A stretch of 64,000 bases of DNA from Gemmobacter sp. (GCF_034676705.1 NZ_JAUCBS010000002.1:10001-74000), one strand, 5' to 3'; positions 38,222-49,942 are shown, numbered from the stretch's first letter. Numbers and translations: made by a program. The notes: generated by a model from the sequence alone, not told the origin.

Positions 38222-40894
38222 TCAGGCGGCGCGGCGGCAGGCGGGAGGGTCGGGCCACAGCAGCGCGGCCAGTGCCCGCCCTTCGAACGCGCGCAGGCAG
38301 GGGCGGGCCAAAGCAGTGGCGGCGGCGCGGTGGTCGGCCAGTTCGGGGAACAGCAGCAGGATTTCATCGCGCGCGGCCGCGTCCAGCGCCTTCCAGCCCT
38401 GATCGCCGGGATGGAAGCTTTCGCTGGGGGCGCCGTCCGACAGCAGAATCTCGTGCCGGTCGAACAGCAGGTGGAAATACTCGACGATCCCGCCTTCGTC
38501 GCGGGTGACCGTGGTGCCGTTGACCAGCGAGATGGCGGGCACCAGAACCTCGTCCTCGCCGAACAGCAGGCCGACCTGCCAGCCGTCGACCAGCATGCGG
38601 TGCTGGGGCGACACGCGCAGGTCGCGGGTATTGCCAAGCGCGCCGGCCCCAATGCGCACCGGCGCCAGCGCCCCGGCCGCCAGCCGGCGCGACCCGCCCG
38701 CCCAGCGCAGCGGTTGCAGGCCGTGATCGCGCGTCAGGACCAGATCGCCGGGGCGCAAATCCTCGACCGGCCGGTCGCCGGTGGCGGTGGCAATCCGGGT
38801 GCCGCGGCAAAAGCAGATGATGTCGACGTTGATCGTCTCGAACCCGTCAAAGCTCAGATCGCCGACGCTGCCCGACAGGTTCGACCCGGTGATCTGGATC
38901 GCACCGGTCTTGTAGCTGCCCAGCACCTGGCTGAGCGTCATGGCATGACCTGGGCCAAAGGAGATGGCGGGGGCGCCGTTGCCAGGGCTGAACGTGCCCG
39001 AGGCGGTGTCGTCCAGCGTGATGTCGGCGCGGTTGACCGGCTGGCCGCCGATGGTCAGCGTATCGGTGCCGGCGCCGCCCCCCACGCTTGCCGGGCCAAG
39101 GCCCGAGGTCGCCAGCACGGTATCGTCGCCCTGCCCCAGCTGCACCCGTTCGATTTCGGCAAAGCTGGCCGACAGGCCGCTGCCGGTCAGGCTGCCGCCT
39201 TCGGCACCCGAATAGGTCAGCGTTGTGGCGGTGGTCAGGGCCGAGGCATCCAGCACATCCAGATCGCCGGCATTTTCGCCCCCCGTGATCGTATCGGTGC
39301 CGGAGCCGCTGGTCAGGACAAAGCTGTCCGACCCGGTGCCGCCCTCCATCAGGTCGTTGCCCGAACCGCCGATCAGCGTATCGTTGTCGGCCCCGCCATA
39401 AAGCTGGTCATCCCCGCCGCGGCCATCGAGGATATCGTTCCCGGCGCCGCCATAGAAGATGTTGGTGTAGCCATCCAACGGATCGGACGACTGCCCGTCG
39501 TAGCCGCGCAGCGTATCGTCATGGGCCGAGCCATAAAGCCCGTCGATACCTGCCAGGCTGTCGCCTTCGGCATGGCCGCCGCTGCCGGTGCCGCTGGCCA
39601 GATCGACGCTGACCGCGGCGCTCGAGCCGGAATAATCGGCGTAATCCATGCCGGATCCGCCGCTCATGACATCGGCTCCGGCGCTGCCCATCAGGGTATC
39701 GTTGCCCGCCTCGCCCAGCAGGGTATCGGCGCCGTCGCCGCCATCCAGCAGGTCGGCCCCGTCGCCACCGCTGAGGCTGTCATTGTCGGCGCCACCATAC
39801 AGCGTGTCATTGCCCGCCCCGCCCGACAGCACATCGGCGCCCGCATCGCCGTAGAACAGGTCGATGCCGCTGCCGCCGGTGATCGTATCATTGCCGGCGC
39901 CGCCATAGACCGTATCGGCCAGCGTCGCCGAGGTATGGGTGGTGGTGATGACATCGGCGCCGTCATCGCCCCAGACGATATCGCCATCGGTATCGGCGCC
40001 CAGCGTGATCGTATCGTTGCCGGCACCGCCATAGGCCTGGTCGGCCCCGGTGCCATCGACGATCACATCGGCACCGTCGCCGCCATACAGCAGATCGTCG
40101 CCGGTGCCGCCGCTCAGGCTGTCATTGCCGCCTTCGCCATAGATCGTGTCGTTGCCGGCATCGCCCGACAGCGTATCGTTGCCGGCGTAGATCCCGCTGC
40201 CGATATAGGGCGAGCTTGCCAGATCCACCGCCGTGCCGCCCGGCGGGGTGACGGTGGCGGACAGGGTGTTCGACCCCTCGTTCTCCCAGAAGCGGACCTC
40301 GATCGTATAGGTTTCGCCGGCGGCCAGCGTGACACTGCCCGACCGGGTGGCTGCCGACTGGTGAAAGTCGTTGTTCATGTAGGTCAGGCCGGTCTGGCCC
40401 GTGGTCTGCCCTGTCCAGGTCAGCGCGGTGCCGGCCGCGTTGCGGATGATGATGGTGGACCCATCGTCCGAGGTGGTGGAAAAGCGGTAGCTGCCCGCCG
40501 TGGTCGCCGTGAAGGTCGAGGTATAGACCACGCCGAAATCGTTGGGATCGCCCGTGGTGCCCCGGGCCGCCAGCGCATGGCCATTCACGTCGAAGCTGGA
40601 GGCGATGCCCGAGCCGCGCAGCGTGCCGTTCTCGATGTTGGGGGCCTGGCCGTTGTTCGAATTGAAGTTGCGGTCATAGACGCGCCAGGACCACATCTGC
40701 GCCAGATCGGCATCGCCGCGCAGCACATCATCGCCGGCCCCCCCGGCAACGTTGTCGTTCCCGGCCCCGGCCCAGACCGAATCGGCGCCACCACCGGCGC
40801 TGACGGTATCATTGCCCTGAAACCCGACCAGCGAATCGGCGCTGCTGGTGCCGGTCAGGTTGTCTGCATTCTGGCTGCCGGGGATGTTGGCCAT
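38222..40894 (-). CDS. RTX-repeat protein with PA14-like domain and C-terminal Hint domain
   Basis: 890 residues. Short RTX block (about 25-60), a PA14-like carbohydrate-binding beta domain (about 66-225: FTATTAGSYRFSTTSDDGST, YTIEVRFWENEG), a long run of GGxGxDxLx calcium-binding repeats (238-420 and 480-545), a linker domain (about 550-690), and a Hint_2 domain from about 694. The Hint domain starts with a cysteine in CRGTRIATATGDRPVEDL and has an SPQHR block. It is likely secreted and calcium-folded; Hint domains can self-cleave, but whether this one does is unknown. There is no N-terminal signal peptide and no type I exporter nearby. The last 197 residues are closely similar to the next gene's. 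Confidence 0.85.
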   Translation of the reverse strand: MANIPGSQNADNLTGTSSADSLVGFQGNDTVSAGGGADSVWAGAGNDNVAGGAGDDVLRGDADLAQMWSWRVYDRNFNSNNGQAPNIENGTLRGSGIASSFDVNGHALAARGTTGDPNDFGVVYTSTFTATTAGSYRFSTTSDDGSTIIIRNAAGTALTWTGQTTGQTGLTYMNNDFHQSAATRSGSVTLAAGETYTIEVRFWENEGSNTLSATVTPPGGTAVDLASSPYIGSGIYAGNDTLSGDAGNDTIYGEGGNDSLSGGTGDDLLYGGDGADVIVDGTGADQAYGGAGNDTITLGADTDGDIVWGDDGADVITTTHTSATLADTVYGGAGNDTITGGSGIDLFYGDAGADVLSGGAGNDTLYGGADNDSLSGGDGADLLDGGDGADTLLGEAGNDTLMGSAGADVMSGGSGMDYADYSGSSAAVSVDLASGTGSGGHAEGDSLAGIDGLYGSAHDDTLRGYDGQSSDPLDGYTNIFYGGAGNDILDGRGGDDQLYGGADNDTLIGGSGNDLMEGGTGSDSFVLTSGSGTDTITGGENAGDLDVLDASALTTATTLTYSGAEGGSLTGSGLSASFAEIERVQLGQGDDTVLATSGLGPASVGGGAGTDTLTIGGQPVNRADITLDDTASGTFSPGNGAPAISFGPGHAMTLSQVLGSYKTGAIQITGSNLSGSVGDLSFDGFETINVDIICFCRGTRIATATGDRPVEDLRPGDLVLTRDHGLQPLRWAGGSRRLAAGALAPVRIGAGALGNTRDLRVSPQHRMLVDGWQVGLLFGEDEVLVPAISLVNGTTVTRDEGGIVEYFHLLFDRHEILLSDGAPSESFHPGDQGWKALDAAARDEILLLFPELADHRAAATALARPCLRAFEGRALAALLWPDPPACRRAA
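39260..40183 (-). repeat. RTX (hemolysin-type Ca2+-binding) repeat region 1
   Basis: Encodes tandem nonapeptides of the form GGxGxDxLx, for example GGAGNDTIT and GGADNDSLS, which build a calcium-binding parallel beta-roll. The DNA repeat is imperfect and in coding phase. It explains the low complexity and the long open antisense frame here. Confidence 0.85.
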
Positions 40895-40982
40895 GGGTCA
40901 CCGCCTTCTGCGTGTCTCCCCGTCTATGATTGTCGGCGCAGTCGAAACGATGACCGGGCGCAGGCAGAAATGTGGCGCGCGC

Positions 40983-43900
40983 TCAGGCTGCGGGCAGCAG
41001 GGCGCGGGCCAGCATCCGGCCTTCGTAATCGCGCAGCGCCAGGCGGGCGGTGGTGCCATAGGCCGCGAAATCGCCTTCGGCCAGTTCCGGGAACAGATCC
41101 AGGATTTCGTTCCGCGTCGCGGTGTCCAGCGCCTTCCACCCTTCGCGCCCGGGATGAAAGCTTTCGCTTGGGGCGCCTTCGGCAAAGACGATCTCGTGGT
41201 GATCGAACAGCAGGTGGAAATAGTCCACCTCGGCCCGTTCCTCGGACAGGATGGTGCGGTCGTTGACCAGCGCCTTGGCGGCGACCAGCACCTCGCCCTC
41301 GCCGAACATCAGGTTGGCCTGCCAGCCGCGCAGCAGCATGCGGTGCTGGGGCGACACCAGCAGGTCGCGGTCATTGCCCAGCGCCCCGGCCCGGATGCGC
41401 ACCGGCGCCAGCCGCCCCCGGCCGATGCGGCGGGTCGCACCGATCCAGCGGATGGGCTGATAGCCGCTGTCCAGCGTCAGCACCCTGTCGCCGACCGCCA
41501 GATCCTCGACCCGCACCTCGCCCCGGGCGGTCTTGATCCGGGTGCCGCGCAGGAAGCAGGGCACATAGGTATCGGGCAGGGTGAAGGTCACCTTCTCGAA
41601 ATCGTCGAAGGACACATCGCCAATGCTGCCCGACAGGCTGCTGCCGGTGATCGCTACCGTGCCGCCCTGCCCGCTGGCCAGAATATCGCTCAGCCGTTTG
41701 CCGGCCGCGGGGCCAAAGGCCACCGCCGCCCCGCCATTCGCCGGGGTGAAGGTGCCGCTGACATCGTCGTCCATCGTGACCGCGCCCGGATCGACCGTGC
41801 CGCCACCGATCACCAGCGCATCGCTGCCATCGCCGCCCGAAACGCTGACCGGCCCAACCCCGCCCAGCGCCGTGACGCTGTCGTTGCCGGACCCCAGCTT
41901 CAGGCGTTCGATCTGCGCAAAATCCACGCTGCCGGCGCCATGGGTCAGGCCACCGGATTCCGCGCCGGAATAGGTGACGTCGGCATCCGTGGTCACGCTA
42001 GACAGATCCAGCACGTCCCAGTCGGTTCCGTCGGGATCCTCGCCCCCGATGGCGGTATCGGCACCGCCCTGATCATCCACGCCCAGAACGTCGCTGCCGG
42101 TGCCGCCATTCAGGCTGTCGTCGCCCGCCTCGCCGAACAGGTGGTCATCGCCTGCCCCGCCGTCCAGCACATCATTGCCCGCATCGCCCCGGACGGTATC
42201 GTCGCCAAGGCCGGCCAGCACGGTATCGTTGCCCGCGCCGGCCGCGATCTCGTCATCATCCGACCCGTCGGCCGCATCCGCGGCATCCACCCGGTCGCCC
42301 TGAGGATCGTCCAGATAGGCCGCGTCGATCAGATCATCGCCGGCCGTGCCCTCGACCACGTAATCCGGGGCCGGAATGCCCATCGCCTCCAGCCAGTCCA
42401 GCTGGTTCGTGGCCGGGGGCACCACGCCGATCATGGTCACCGTGGTGCCATCGGGAAAGGTCAGCACCGCATGGCCGTTGACCGTGCCGACCACCACGTC
42501 ATGCACATTGACCGGCCGGCCATCGGCATCGGTCAGCCCGGCCGCATCCAGCAGGTCGCGGGTGGCAAAAGTGCCGTCGCCGTTGTCCAGCGGGCCCTGA
42601 AAGCCCATCAGCGTGTCATTGCCGCCGCCATCGGCCACCACGACGGTATCCTGCGCGTTGTCGGCCCCGCCCAGCGACAGCAGGTCGTTTCCTGCCCCGC
42701 CGGCCAGCGTATCGGCACCGCCGCCGCCGACCAGCGTGTCATAGCCTGCCCCGCCCGTCAGCGCATCGGTGCCGCTGCCACCGTGGATCTGCACCCCGGC
42801 ATCGGTGGCCGAGGCATCAGCCGTGTTGCTGCCGTTGCCCAGCCAGATCTCCTCGACTTCCGAAAAGGTGGCGGTGCCGGTGCCATCGGTCAGCGTGCCA
42901 GCCTCGTTTCCGGTAAAGACGATGGTGGCGTTGCCGGACAGCCCGCTTGCGTCCAGCGCGTCGCTGTCGGAACTGTCCAGCGCGGTTTCGCCACCGATGA
43001 TGGTGTCGTTGCCGAAGCCATCCTGCAACACGAAGCGGTCGGCATCGGCGCCGCCTTGCATCGTGTCGTTGCCGGCGCCGCCGATCAGCACGTCATCGCC
43101 CCGGTCGCCGATCAGCTGGTCGTGGCCGGCGCCGCCATCCAGCGTGTCATTGCCGGACCCGCCATAGACCAGATCGTTGCCCGCGCCCGCCGCCACGGAA
43201 TCGTTGCCGCCCATGGCCACCACATAGTCGCCGTCGCCGGTGGTGCCACCCACCCCCAGCGCGTCGTTGGCATCCACCCGGTCACCATCGGGGTCGGCGG
43301 CATAGGACAGGTCGATCACATCGTCGCCGGTCGTGCCATGGACGATCCCGTCGGGCGACAGCGTGGACATGCTGTTCAGCGTGACGAAGCCCACGTCGCT
43401 GTCACCGGCCGAATTCATCACCGTATAGGTGAACACATCGGTCCCGTTGTCGGCATCGGTCTGGATGGTCAGCGTGCCATCCTCGTTCAGCGTGACCTGA
43501 TCGCCGGACGGCAGCGTCACCGTATCGCCCACGGCCACGGCGGTGCCGTTGATATGGGTGATCGTCAGCCCTTCGCCGCTGGCATCGGTATCGTTGTGCA
43601 GCACGTCGATGGTGCGCGTGCTGTTCGGGGTCATGTTCACCTCGTCCTCGAAGGCGATGGTGACCGACTGGATCGAATCCGCCATGATCAGCACGTTGGA
43701 ATCGTAGCTGGCATCGCCGGCGTCGGCGATGGCGATCTTGATGGTATTCTCTGCCCCCGGCGTGACCGGCGCCTTGATGGTCAGCACCCGGGTCAGGCCA
43801 TCCATTTCCGAATTGTAGGTATCGGCATTGGCAGGGTTGTTCAGGAACAGGTTGGGGTTCTGGGTGGTGTTCACCGTGTCGATGGCGGCCACACCGCCGT

Positions 43901-44390
43901 TCAGCACCGTGACCGGAGCGTAGACGCCGTTCACCCAGACCCCGAAGGCATCGTTGTAGCCGCCCGAGACATATTCCAGGTATTCCTCGGACGAGAACAC
44001 GAATTGCAGCGTGATCCAGTTGCCGTCCGGCACGAAGGTCGCGGTGAAGATCGCGGCGTCATAGGTGTTGCCGCCGGCCAGCGTGTTCAGCTGCGAATCG
44101 CCGTTGATGCCGCCCTGGGTATCGGTGGTGGTGCCGGCAGCGCGGTTGGTGTTGCCGGTGCCATCGGAATAGGGCGCAAAGCTCTGGACGTGGCCGGTGG
44201 AAAAGATCACGCCGGAATCGGTGGGGGACAAGCCGGGGATGCTGGTCAGCGCATCGGTATAGATGCCCGACTGGATGGAATCGCCCTGGAACGACGCATC
44301 GACGATGTGGATGCCCGCGCCGAACATCGTCTCGGCCATCTGGGTGGCGTCGGCGGTGGCGTCGATCTGAAGCTGCTGGGCGGTGGCCAT
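40983..44390 (-). CDS. large RTX-repeat protein with choice-of-anchor L domain and C-terminal Hint domain
   Basis: 1135 residues. The N-terminal choice-of-anchor L-type domain (about 8-245; TLQFVFSSEEYLEYV, YNDAFGVWVNG) is followed by a cadherin/VCBS-like beta domain (about 250-340: LHNDTDASGEGLTI, FTYTVMNSAGD). RTX blocks lie at about 393-465, 535-600 and 680-785, then a linker, then a Hint_2 domain from about 945 (CFLRGTRIKTARG, SPQHR). Its C-terminal 190 residues align almost without gaps with those of the downstream paralogue, while the N-terminal domains differ. It is probably a secreted or surface adhesin-like protein. It lies 88 bases upstream of the paralogue on the same strand. Confidence 0.85.
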   Translation of the reverse strand: MATAQQLQIDATADATQMAETMFGAGIHIVDASFQGDSIQSGIYTDALTSIPGLSPTDSGVIFSTGHVQSFAPYSDGTGNTNRAAGTTTDTQGGINGDSQLNTLAGGNTYDAAIFTATFVPDGNWITLQFVFSSEEYLEYVSGGYNDAFGVWVNGVYAPVTVLNGGVAAIDTVNTTQNPNLFLNNPANADTYNSEMDGLTRVLTIKAPVTPGAENTIKIAIADAGDASYDSNVLIMADSIQSVTIAFEDEVNMTPNSTRTIDVLHNDTDASGEGLTITHINGTAVAVGDTVTLPSGDQVTLNEDGTLTIQTDADNGTDVFTYTVMNSAGDSDVGFVTLNSMSTLSPDGIVHGTTGDDVIDLSYAADPDGDRVDANDALGVGGTTGDGDYVVAMGGNDSVAAGAGNDLVYGGSGNDTLDGGAGHDQLIGDRGDDVLIGGAGNDTMQGGADADRFVLQDGFGNDTIIGGETALDSSDSDALDASGLSGNATIVFTGNEAGTLTDGTGTATFSEVEEIWLGNGSNTADASATDAGVQIHGGSGTDALTGGAGYDTLVGGGGADTLAGGAGNDLLSLGGADNAQDTVVVADGGGNDTLMGFQGPLDNGDGTFATRDLLDAAGLTDADGRPVNVHDVVVGTVNGHAVLTFPDGTTVTMIGVVPPATNQLDWLEAMGIPAPDYVVEGTAGDDLIDAAYLDDPQGDRVDAADAADGSDDDEIAAGAGNDTVLAGLGDDTVRGDAGNDVLDGGAGDDHLFGEAGDDSLNGGTGSDVLGVDDQGGADTAIGGEDPDGTDWDVLDLSSVTTDADVTYSGAESGGLTHGAGSVDFAQIERLKLGSGNDSVTALGGVGPVSVSGGDGSDALVIGGGTVDPGAVTMDDDVSGTFTPANGGAAVAFGPAAGKRLSDILASGQGGTVAITGSSLSGSIGDVSFDDFEKVTFTLPDTYVPCFLRGTRIKTARGEVRVEDLAVGDRVLTLDSGYQPIRWIGATRRIGRGRLAPVRIRAGALGNDRDLLVSPQHRMLLRGWQANLMFGEGEVLVAAKALVNDRTILSEERAEVDYFHLLFDHHEIVFAEGAPSESFHPGREGWKALDTATRNEILDLFPELAEGDFAAYGTTARLALRDYEGRMLARALLPAA
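42036..43214 (-). repeat. RTX (hemolysin-type Ca2+-binding) repeat region 2
   Basis: Encodes three blocks of GGxGxDxLx repeats (for example GGSGNDTLD, GGAGNDTMQ, GGAGDDHLF), separated by about 70-80-residue non-repeat spacers that resemble each other and the linker of the neighbouring protein. Confidence 0.8.
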
Positions 44391-44662
44391 CGTATCGTCT
44401 TTCTACCTGCTACAGGGCGGCCGCTGCCACCGGACGGCCCATCATGCCCCCCAGAGGTTAATGCCAGCCGACCGGATCGGTCGAGGCAGCACGGGCATGA
44501 TTGGGCGCCCGACCACGGATCGGCCCCAAGACGATCCCTGACCGCCGAGTCTGGCGAAAGTTTGTCGTGATCCGGGCGGTTCTTTTGCAATGCTGTCCAC
44601 CGCCACGATATGGAAGCCACCGGCCCATGGACATTCGCGATCCATCGGCTTAGCTCGTTGCC

Positions 44663-45874
44663 ATGACCCCAGCCGCGCCCCAGTTCCTGAACCGCCGCAC
44701 GCCCCCGCATCTGGTCACGCTGATCCTGATGGCTGCATTGTCGGCAATGACGATGAACATCTTCCTGCCGTCGCTGCCCGCCATCGCGGCGTGGTATGGC
44801 ACCAGCTACGGAACGGCCCAGCTGTCGGTGTCGCTGTATCTGGGGCTGTCGGGGGCGCTGCAACTGGTGATCGGCCCGCTGGCCGACCGCTATGGCCGCC
44901 GCCCGGTGACGCTGTGGGCCTGCGTGGTGTTCCTGGTGGCCACCGTGGGCATCCTGCTGGCGCCGACCATCGAGGTCTTTCTGGTCTTCCGCATGGTGCA
45001 GGCCGCCGTCGCCACCGGCATGGTACTGAGCCGCGCCATCGTGCGCGACATGGTGCCCGAGGCGCAGGCGGCCGCGATGATCGGCTGGGTGACCATGGGC
45101 ATGTCGCTGGTGCCGATGTTCGCCCCGGCCATCGGCGGCTGGATGGACCAGATGCTGGGCTGGCAGGCGAATTTCGTGCTGCTGCTGGTGCTGGGTGGCA
45201 TGGTCACGCTGCTGCTGTGGGCGGACCTGGGCGAAACATCGGTGCGGCGGCCGGCCTCGCTGATGGATCAGGTGCGATCCTATCCGGTGCTGCTGAAATC
45301 CTGGCGCTTCTGGGGCTATGCGATCTGTGCTTCGGCGGGGTCGGGGACGTTCTTTTCCTTTCTGGGCGGCGCACCCGCCGTGGGCACCCAAGTGTTCGGC
45401 ATGAGCCCGGCGGAACTGGGCATCTGGTTCGCGTCGCCGGGCGTGGGCTACATGGCGGGCAACTACCTGTCGGCCCGCCTGGCGATGCGGCTGGGGATCA
45501 TGCGGATGGTGGTCTATGGCACCATCGTACTGACGCTGCCGCTGCTGGTGATGCTGGCGCTGGCGCTGGCCGGCTGGCTGACGCCGGTGACATTCTTTGG
45601 CCTGATCGCGCTGGTGGGCATTGGCAACGGCATGTCGCTGCCGTCGGCCAACACCGGGCTGATGTCGGTGCGCCCCGACCTGATCGGCTCGGCCTCGGGG
45701 TTGGGCGGGGCGCTGATGATTGGCGGCGGCGCGGCGCTGTCGGCGCTGGCGGCGGCGGTGATGGGGCCGGGCAACAGCCCGCTGCCGCTGATCGTGCTGA
45801 TGGTCTGCTCGGCGCTGGTCGCGGTCGTCGCCTCGCTGGTGGTGATGGCGCGCAGCCGGCAGCTTGGGCTGTAG
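44663..45874 (+). CDS. MFS drug/metabolite exporter, Bcr/CflA type
   Basis: 403 residues, about twelve membrane helices. MFS motif A GPLADRYGRRPV is at residues 71-82, and the N-terminal MNIFLPSLPAIAAWYGTS is characteristic of the DHA1 Bcr/CflA proton antiporters. Substrates of this family include bicyclomycin, sulfonamides and cysteine; none can be chosen here. It is divergent from the Hint-domain gene across a 272-base gap, in which I see no other feature. Confidence 0.85.
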   Translation: MTPAAPQFLNRRTPPHLVTLILMAALSAMTMNIFLPSLPAIAAWYGTSYGTAQLSVSLYLGLSGALQLVIGPLADRYGRRPVTLWACVVFLVATVGILLAPTIEVFLVFRMVQAAVATGMVLSRAIVRDMVPEAQAAAMIGWVTMGMSLVPMFAPAIGGWMDQMLGWQANFVLLLVLGGMVTLLLWADLGETSVRRPASLMDQVRSYPVLLKSWRFWGYAICASAGSGTFFSFLGGAPAVGTQVFGMSPAELGIWFASPGVGYMAGNYLSARLAMRLGIMRMVVYGTIVLTLPLLVMLALALAGWLTPVTFFGLIALVGIGNGMSLPSANTGLMSVRPDLIGSASGLGGALMIGGGAALSALAAAVMGPGNSPLPLIVLMVCSALVAVVASLVVMARSRQLGL

Positions 45875-45879
45875 GGGCG

Positions 45880-45963
45880 GGGGGGCCCTGCCCCCCTGGC
45901 ACCGTTGCACCGGGGGTCTGATGGCGCACCTGCCCCCCGGGATATTTCGATCAGAGCGAAAGG
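45880..45963 (-). repeat. dispersed intergenic element, copy E, with GC hairpin
   Basis: On the minus strand the element CGCTCTGATCGAAATATCCC then GGGGGGC begins 2 bases after the glycosyltransferase stop. At its far end (45880-45896) lies the 17-base hairpin GGGGGGCAGGGCCCCCC, identical to the one beside copy A and placed just after the MFS stop on the other strand. The whole 84 bases may serve as a two-way terminator for the converging genes. Confidence 0.6.
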
Positions 45964-45964
45964 A

Positions 45965-47212
45965 TCAGCGGTCGCGCGGTTTCCAGCGGTTGGCGCCCAC
46001 GGCCTCGACAAAATCGGCGATGCGCGGCAGGCACCGGCGCTGCAGATCGTAGCCGTTGACGATGGTGGCACGCGCCGCCTTGCGCAGGCCATCGTAGCGG
46101 TCGGGGTTTTCCAGCCCCTCGATCAGAGCGCGGCTCCAGCCTGGCACATCGAAGAAATCGACCAGCCGGCCGTTCACGCCATCCTGGATCAGCTCCTGCA
46201 CCGGCGCGGTGCGCGAGCCGACGATATGGGCGCCTGCCGCCATCGCCTCGAGCATCGACCAGCTGAGGACGAAGGGATAGGTCAGATAGGCATGCACCCG
46301 GCTGAGCTGCATCAGCGCGACGAAGGTCGGATAGGGCACCCGGCCCATGAAGTGGATGCGCGACAGATCCACCTTGTCGCGCACCTCGTTCAGGAAGATC
46401 TCCTTCCAGCTGCCCCCCTGTTTCGGCGCCGCGCCATAGCTGACCGTATCGCCCCCCACGATCACCACCTGGGCATTGGGGCGGGCCTTCATCACCTCGG
46501 GCAGGGACCGCATGAAGATGTGGTAGCCGCGATAGGGTTCCAGATTGCGGTTGATGAAGGTCAGCACCTCGTCCCCGGTCTTGACCGTGGCGCCGTTCGA
46601 CAGCGTGACCTGGGCGCCGGGATCGGGTGACATGACGGCGGTATCGACGCCATCGAAGATCACCTCGATCATCGGGCGCAGGCGGTCGGGAAAGGTGCTG
46701 GCCTGCCAGCGGGTGGGCGCCAGCGCCGCATCGGCATGCAGCATCGACAGGCCCAGATGCGCGGCGCGGGAATTGGTGATCAGCGCCTGATCAAAGGTCA
46801 GCGGGCTGAATTCCTGATCGAACCCGACATCGGCGCCGCGCGCGCGGTAGAAGAATTCGGCATAGATGATCAGCTTCGCCTCGGGCCAGATTTCCTTGAG
46901 AAACAGCGTCTCGCCCCAGCCGGAATGGCCGAAGATCACATCGGGCACATAGCCGTGCTTTTGCCGCAGCGTCGCGGCGGCGCGGGCCACGGTGACGCCG
47001 CGGTCGGAATTTTCGGTAAAGGTGCGGCCCAGGCGGCAGGCGGCCGGGTCGGGCTTGTCCGCCGTGTGGCGGTAACGCACGGTGCGGATGCTGGTCTGGC
47101 GCTGGTTCGCATCATCGGTCAGCGCCATCACATCATGGCCGCGGCGGACCATCTCGGGGGCAAGGTGCAGGAACTGGCCAGGGAAATTCTGGTGGATGAA
47201 CAGGGTCTTCAT
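45965..47212 (-). CDS. GT4-family glycosyltransferase
   Basis: 415 residues from ATG 47212 (MKTLFIHQNFPGQFLHLAPEM). GT-B fold: an N-terminal acceptor domain and a C-terminal nucleotide-sugar domain with TFINRNLEPYRGYHIFMRSLPEV and the family-4 signature PFVLSWSMLEAMAAGAHIVGS. It transfers a sugar from a nucleotide donor, probably to a surface polysaccharide or glycan; donor and acceptor are unknown. It lies 25 bases after yejF on the same strand, so it may be read through from the yej operon. A Wza-like export lipoprotein is encoded about 11 kb away but not in the same unit. Confidence 0.83.
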   Translation of the reverse strand: MKTLFIHQNFPGQFLHLAPEMVRRGHDVMALTDDANQRQTSIRTVRYRHTADKPDPAACRLGRTFTENSDRGVTVARAAATLRQKHGYVPDVIFGHSGWGETLFLKEIWPEAKLIIYAEFFYRARGADVGFDQEFSPLTFDQALITNSRAAHLGLSMLHADAALAPTRWQASTFPDRLRPMIEVIFDGVDTAVMSPDPGAQVTLSNGATVKTGDEVLTFINRNLEPYRGYHIFMRSLPEVMKARPNAQVVIVGGDTVSYGAAPKQGGSWKEIFLNEVRDKVDLSRIHFMGRVPYPTFVALMQLSRVHAYLTYPFVLSWSMLEAMAAGAHIVGSRTAPVQELIQDGVNGRLVDFFDVPGWSRALIEGLENPDRYDGLRKAARATIVNGYDLQRRCLPRIADFVEAVGANRWKPRDR

Positions 47213-47237
47213 GGAAACCTCCGGGAAACGGCCAAGC

Positions 47238-48832
<1,595 letters not shown>

Positions 48833-48836
<4 letters not shown>

Positions 48837-49942
48837 CGGAAGGTCTTTCGCGGATCGAAGGCATCGCGCACGCCTTCAAAGATGAACACCAGCAGGCTGA
48901 GCATCACCGCAAAGGTGAAGAACGCGGTAAAGGCCAGCCAGGGCGCTTGCAGGTTCTGCTTGGCCTGCAAGGTCAGTTCGCCCAGGCTGGGGGCAGATGC
49001 CGGCAGGCCGAAGCCCAGAAAGTCAAGGCTGGCCAACCCGGCGATGGTGCCGGTGATGACAAAGGGCAGCATGGTCAGCGTGGCAACCATGGCATTGGGC
49101 AGGACGTGGCGGAACATGATGGTGCGGTCCTTGACGCCAAGTGCCCGTGCGGCGCGGACATATTCGAAATTCCGCGCCCGCAGGAATTCCGCCCGCACCA
49201 CGCCCACCAGCGCCGTCCAGCCGAACAGCGTCATCAGGATGATCAACAGCCAGAAGTTCATCGGCCAGATCGCCGCCACGATGATGATGATGTAAAGCGA
49301 TGGCACCGCCCCCCACAGTTCGATCACGCGCTGGAACAGCAGGTCGGTGACGCCGCCGAAATAGCCCTGCACGGCGCCGGCGGCGATGCCGATCAGGCTG
49401 GTGGTCAGCGTGACGATCAGCGCAAAGGCGACCGACAGTCGGAACCCGTAGATCACCCGGGCCAGCACATCGCGCGCGGTATTGTCGGTGCCCAGCCAGT
49501 GCTGCGCATCGGGCGCCGAGGGCGCGGGTTTGCCAAGGTTCGAAATGGTATTGTAGCTATAGGGGATCAGCGGCCAGATCGCCCAGCCAGGTTCGATTTT
49601 TTCCCCCTCGACCGTGCCGCTGGCCTCGGCCTCGGCCAGTGCCGCCTCGGGATCGTCCAGGCACAGCACCTTGCCGCCGGTCCGGATCAGGCATTGTACC
49701 TCGGGGTCGCGCCAGACCGCCTCGGTCTGGAAATCGCCGCCGAAGTCGCGTTCGGTGTAAAAGGTCATCAGGGGCACGCGCAGCTCGCCCTTGTAGGACA
49801 CCAGCAGCGGCTTGTCGTTCGCGATCAGTTCGGCGCACAGCGACAGGCCGAACAGCACCGCGAACAGCCACAGCGACCAGAAGGCGCGGCGGTTGGCCCG
49901 GAAATTGCGCCAGCGACGCTGGTTCAGGGGGGACAGCGCCAT
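48833..49942 (-). CDS. yejE: microcin C/peptide ABC transporter permease
   Basis: 369 residues from ATG 49942. OppC-type permease with the YejE-specific long periplasmic loop after helix 1 (PLLVSYKGELRVPLMTFYTERDFGGDF), then the HWLGTDNTARDVLARVIYG motif and EAA loop. The upstream in-frame start 45 bases away would overlap yejB and lacks support. It is 1 base from the yejB stop. Confidence 0.94.

Noticed and set aside
39260..43214. Regularly spaced short repeats that could suggest a CRISPR array or satellite DNA
   Set aside because: The repeats are in coding phase, vary at third positions and encode GGxGxDxLx calcium-binding motifs. There are no unique spacers and no cas genes.
38159..44570. 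Two very long open frames (about 1035 and 1240 codons) on the + strand opposite the RTX genes
   Set aside because: RTX coding DNA is rich in Gly/Asp codons and almost free of antisense stops. The + strand translations are Ala/Gly/Ile-rich repeats with no domains, and the minus-strand genes explain the sequence fully.
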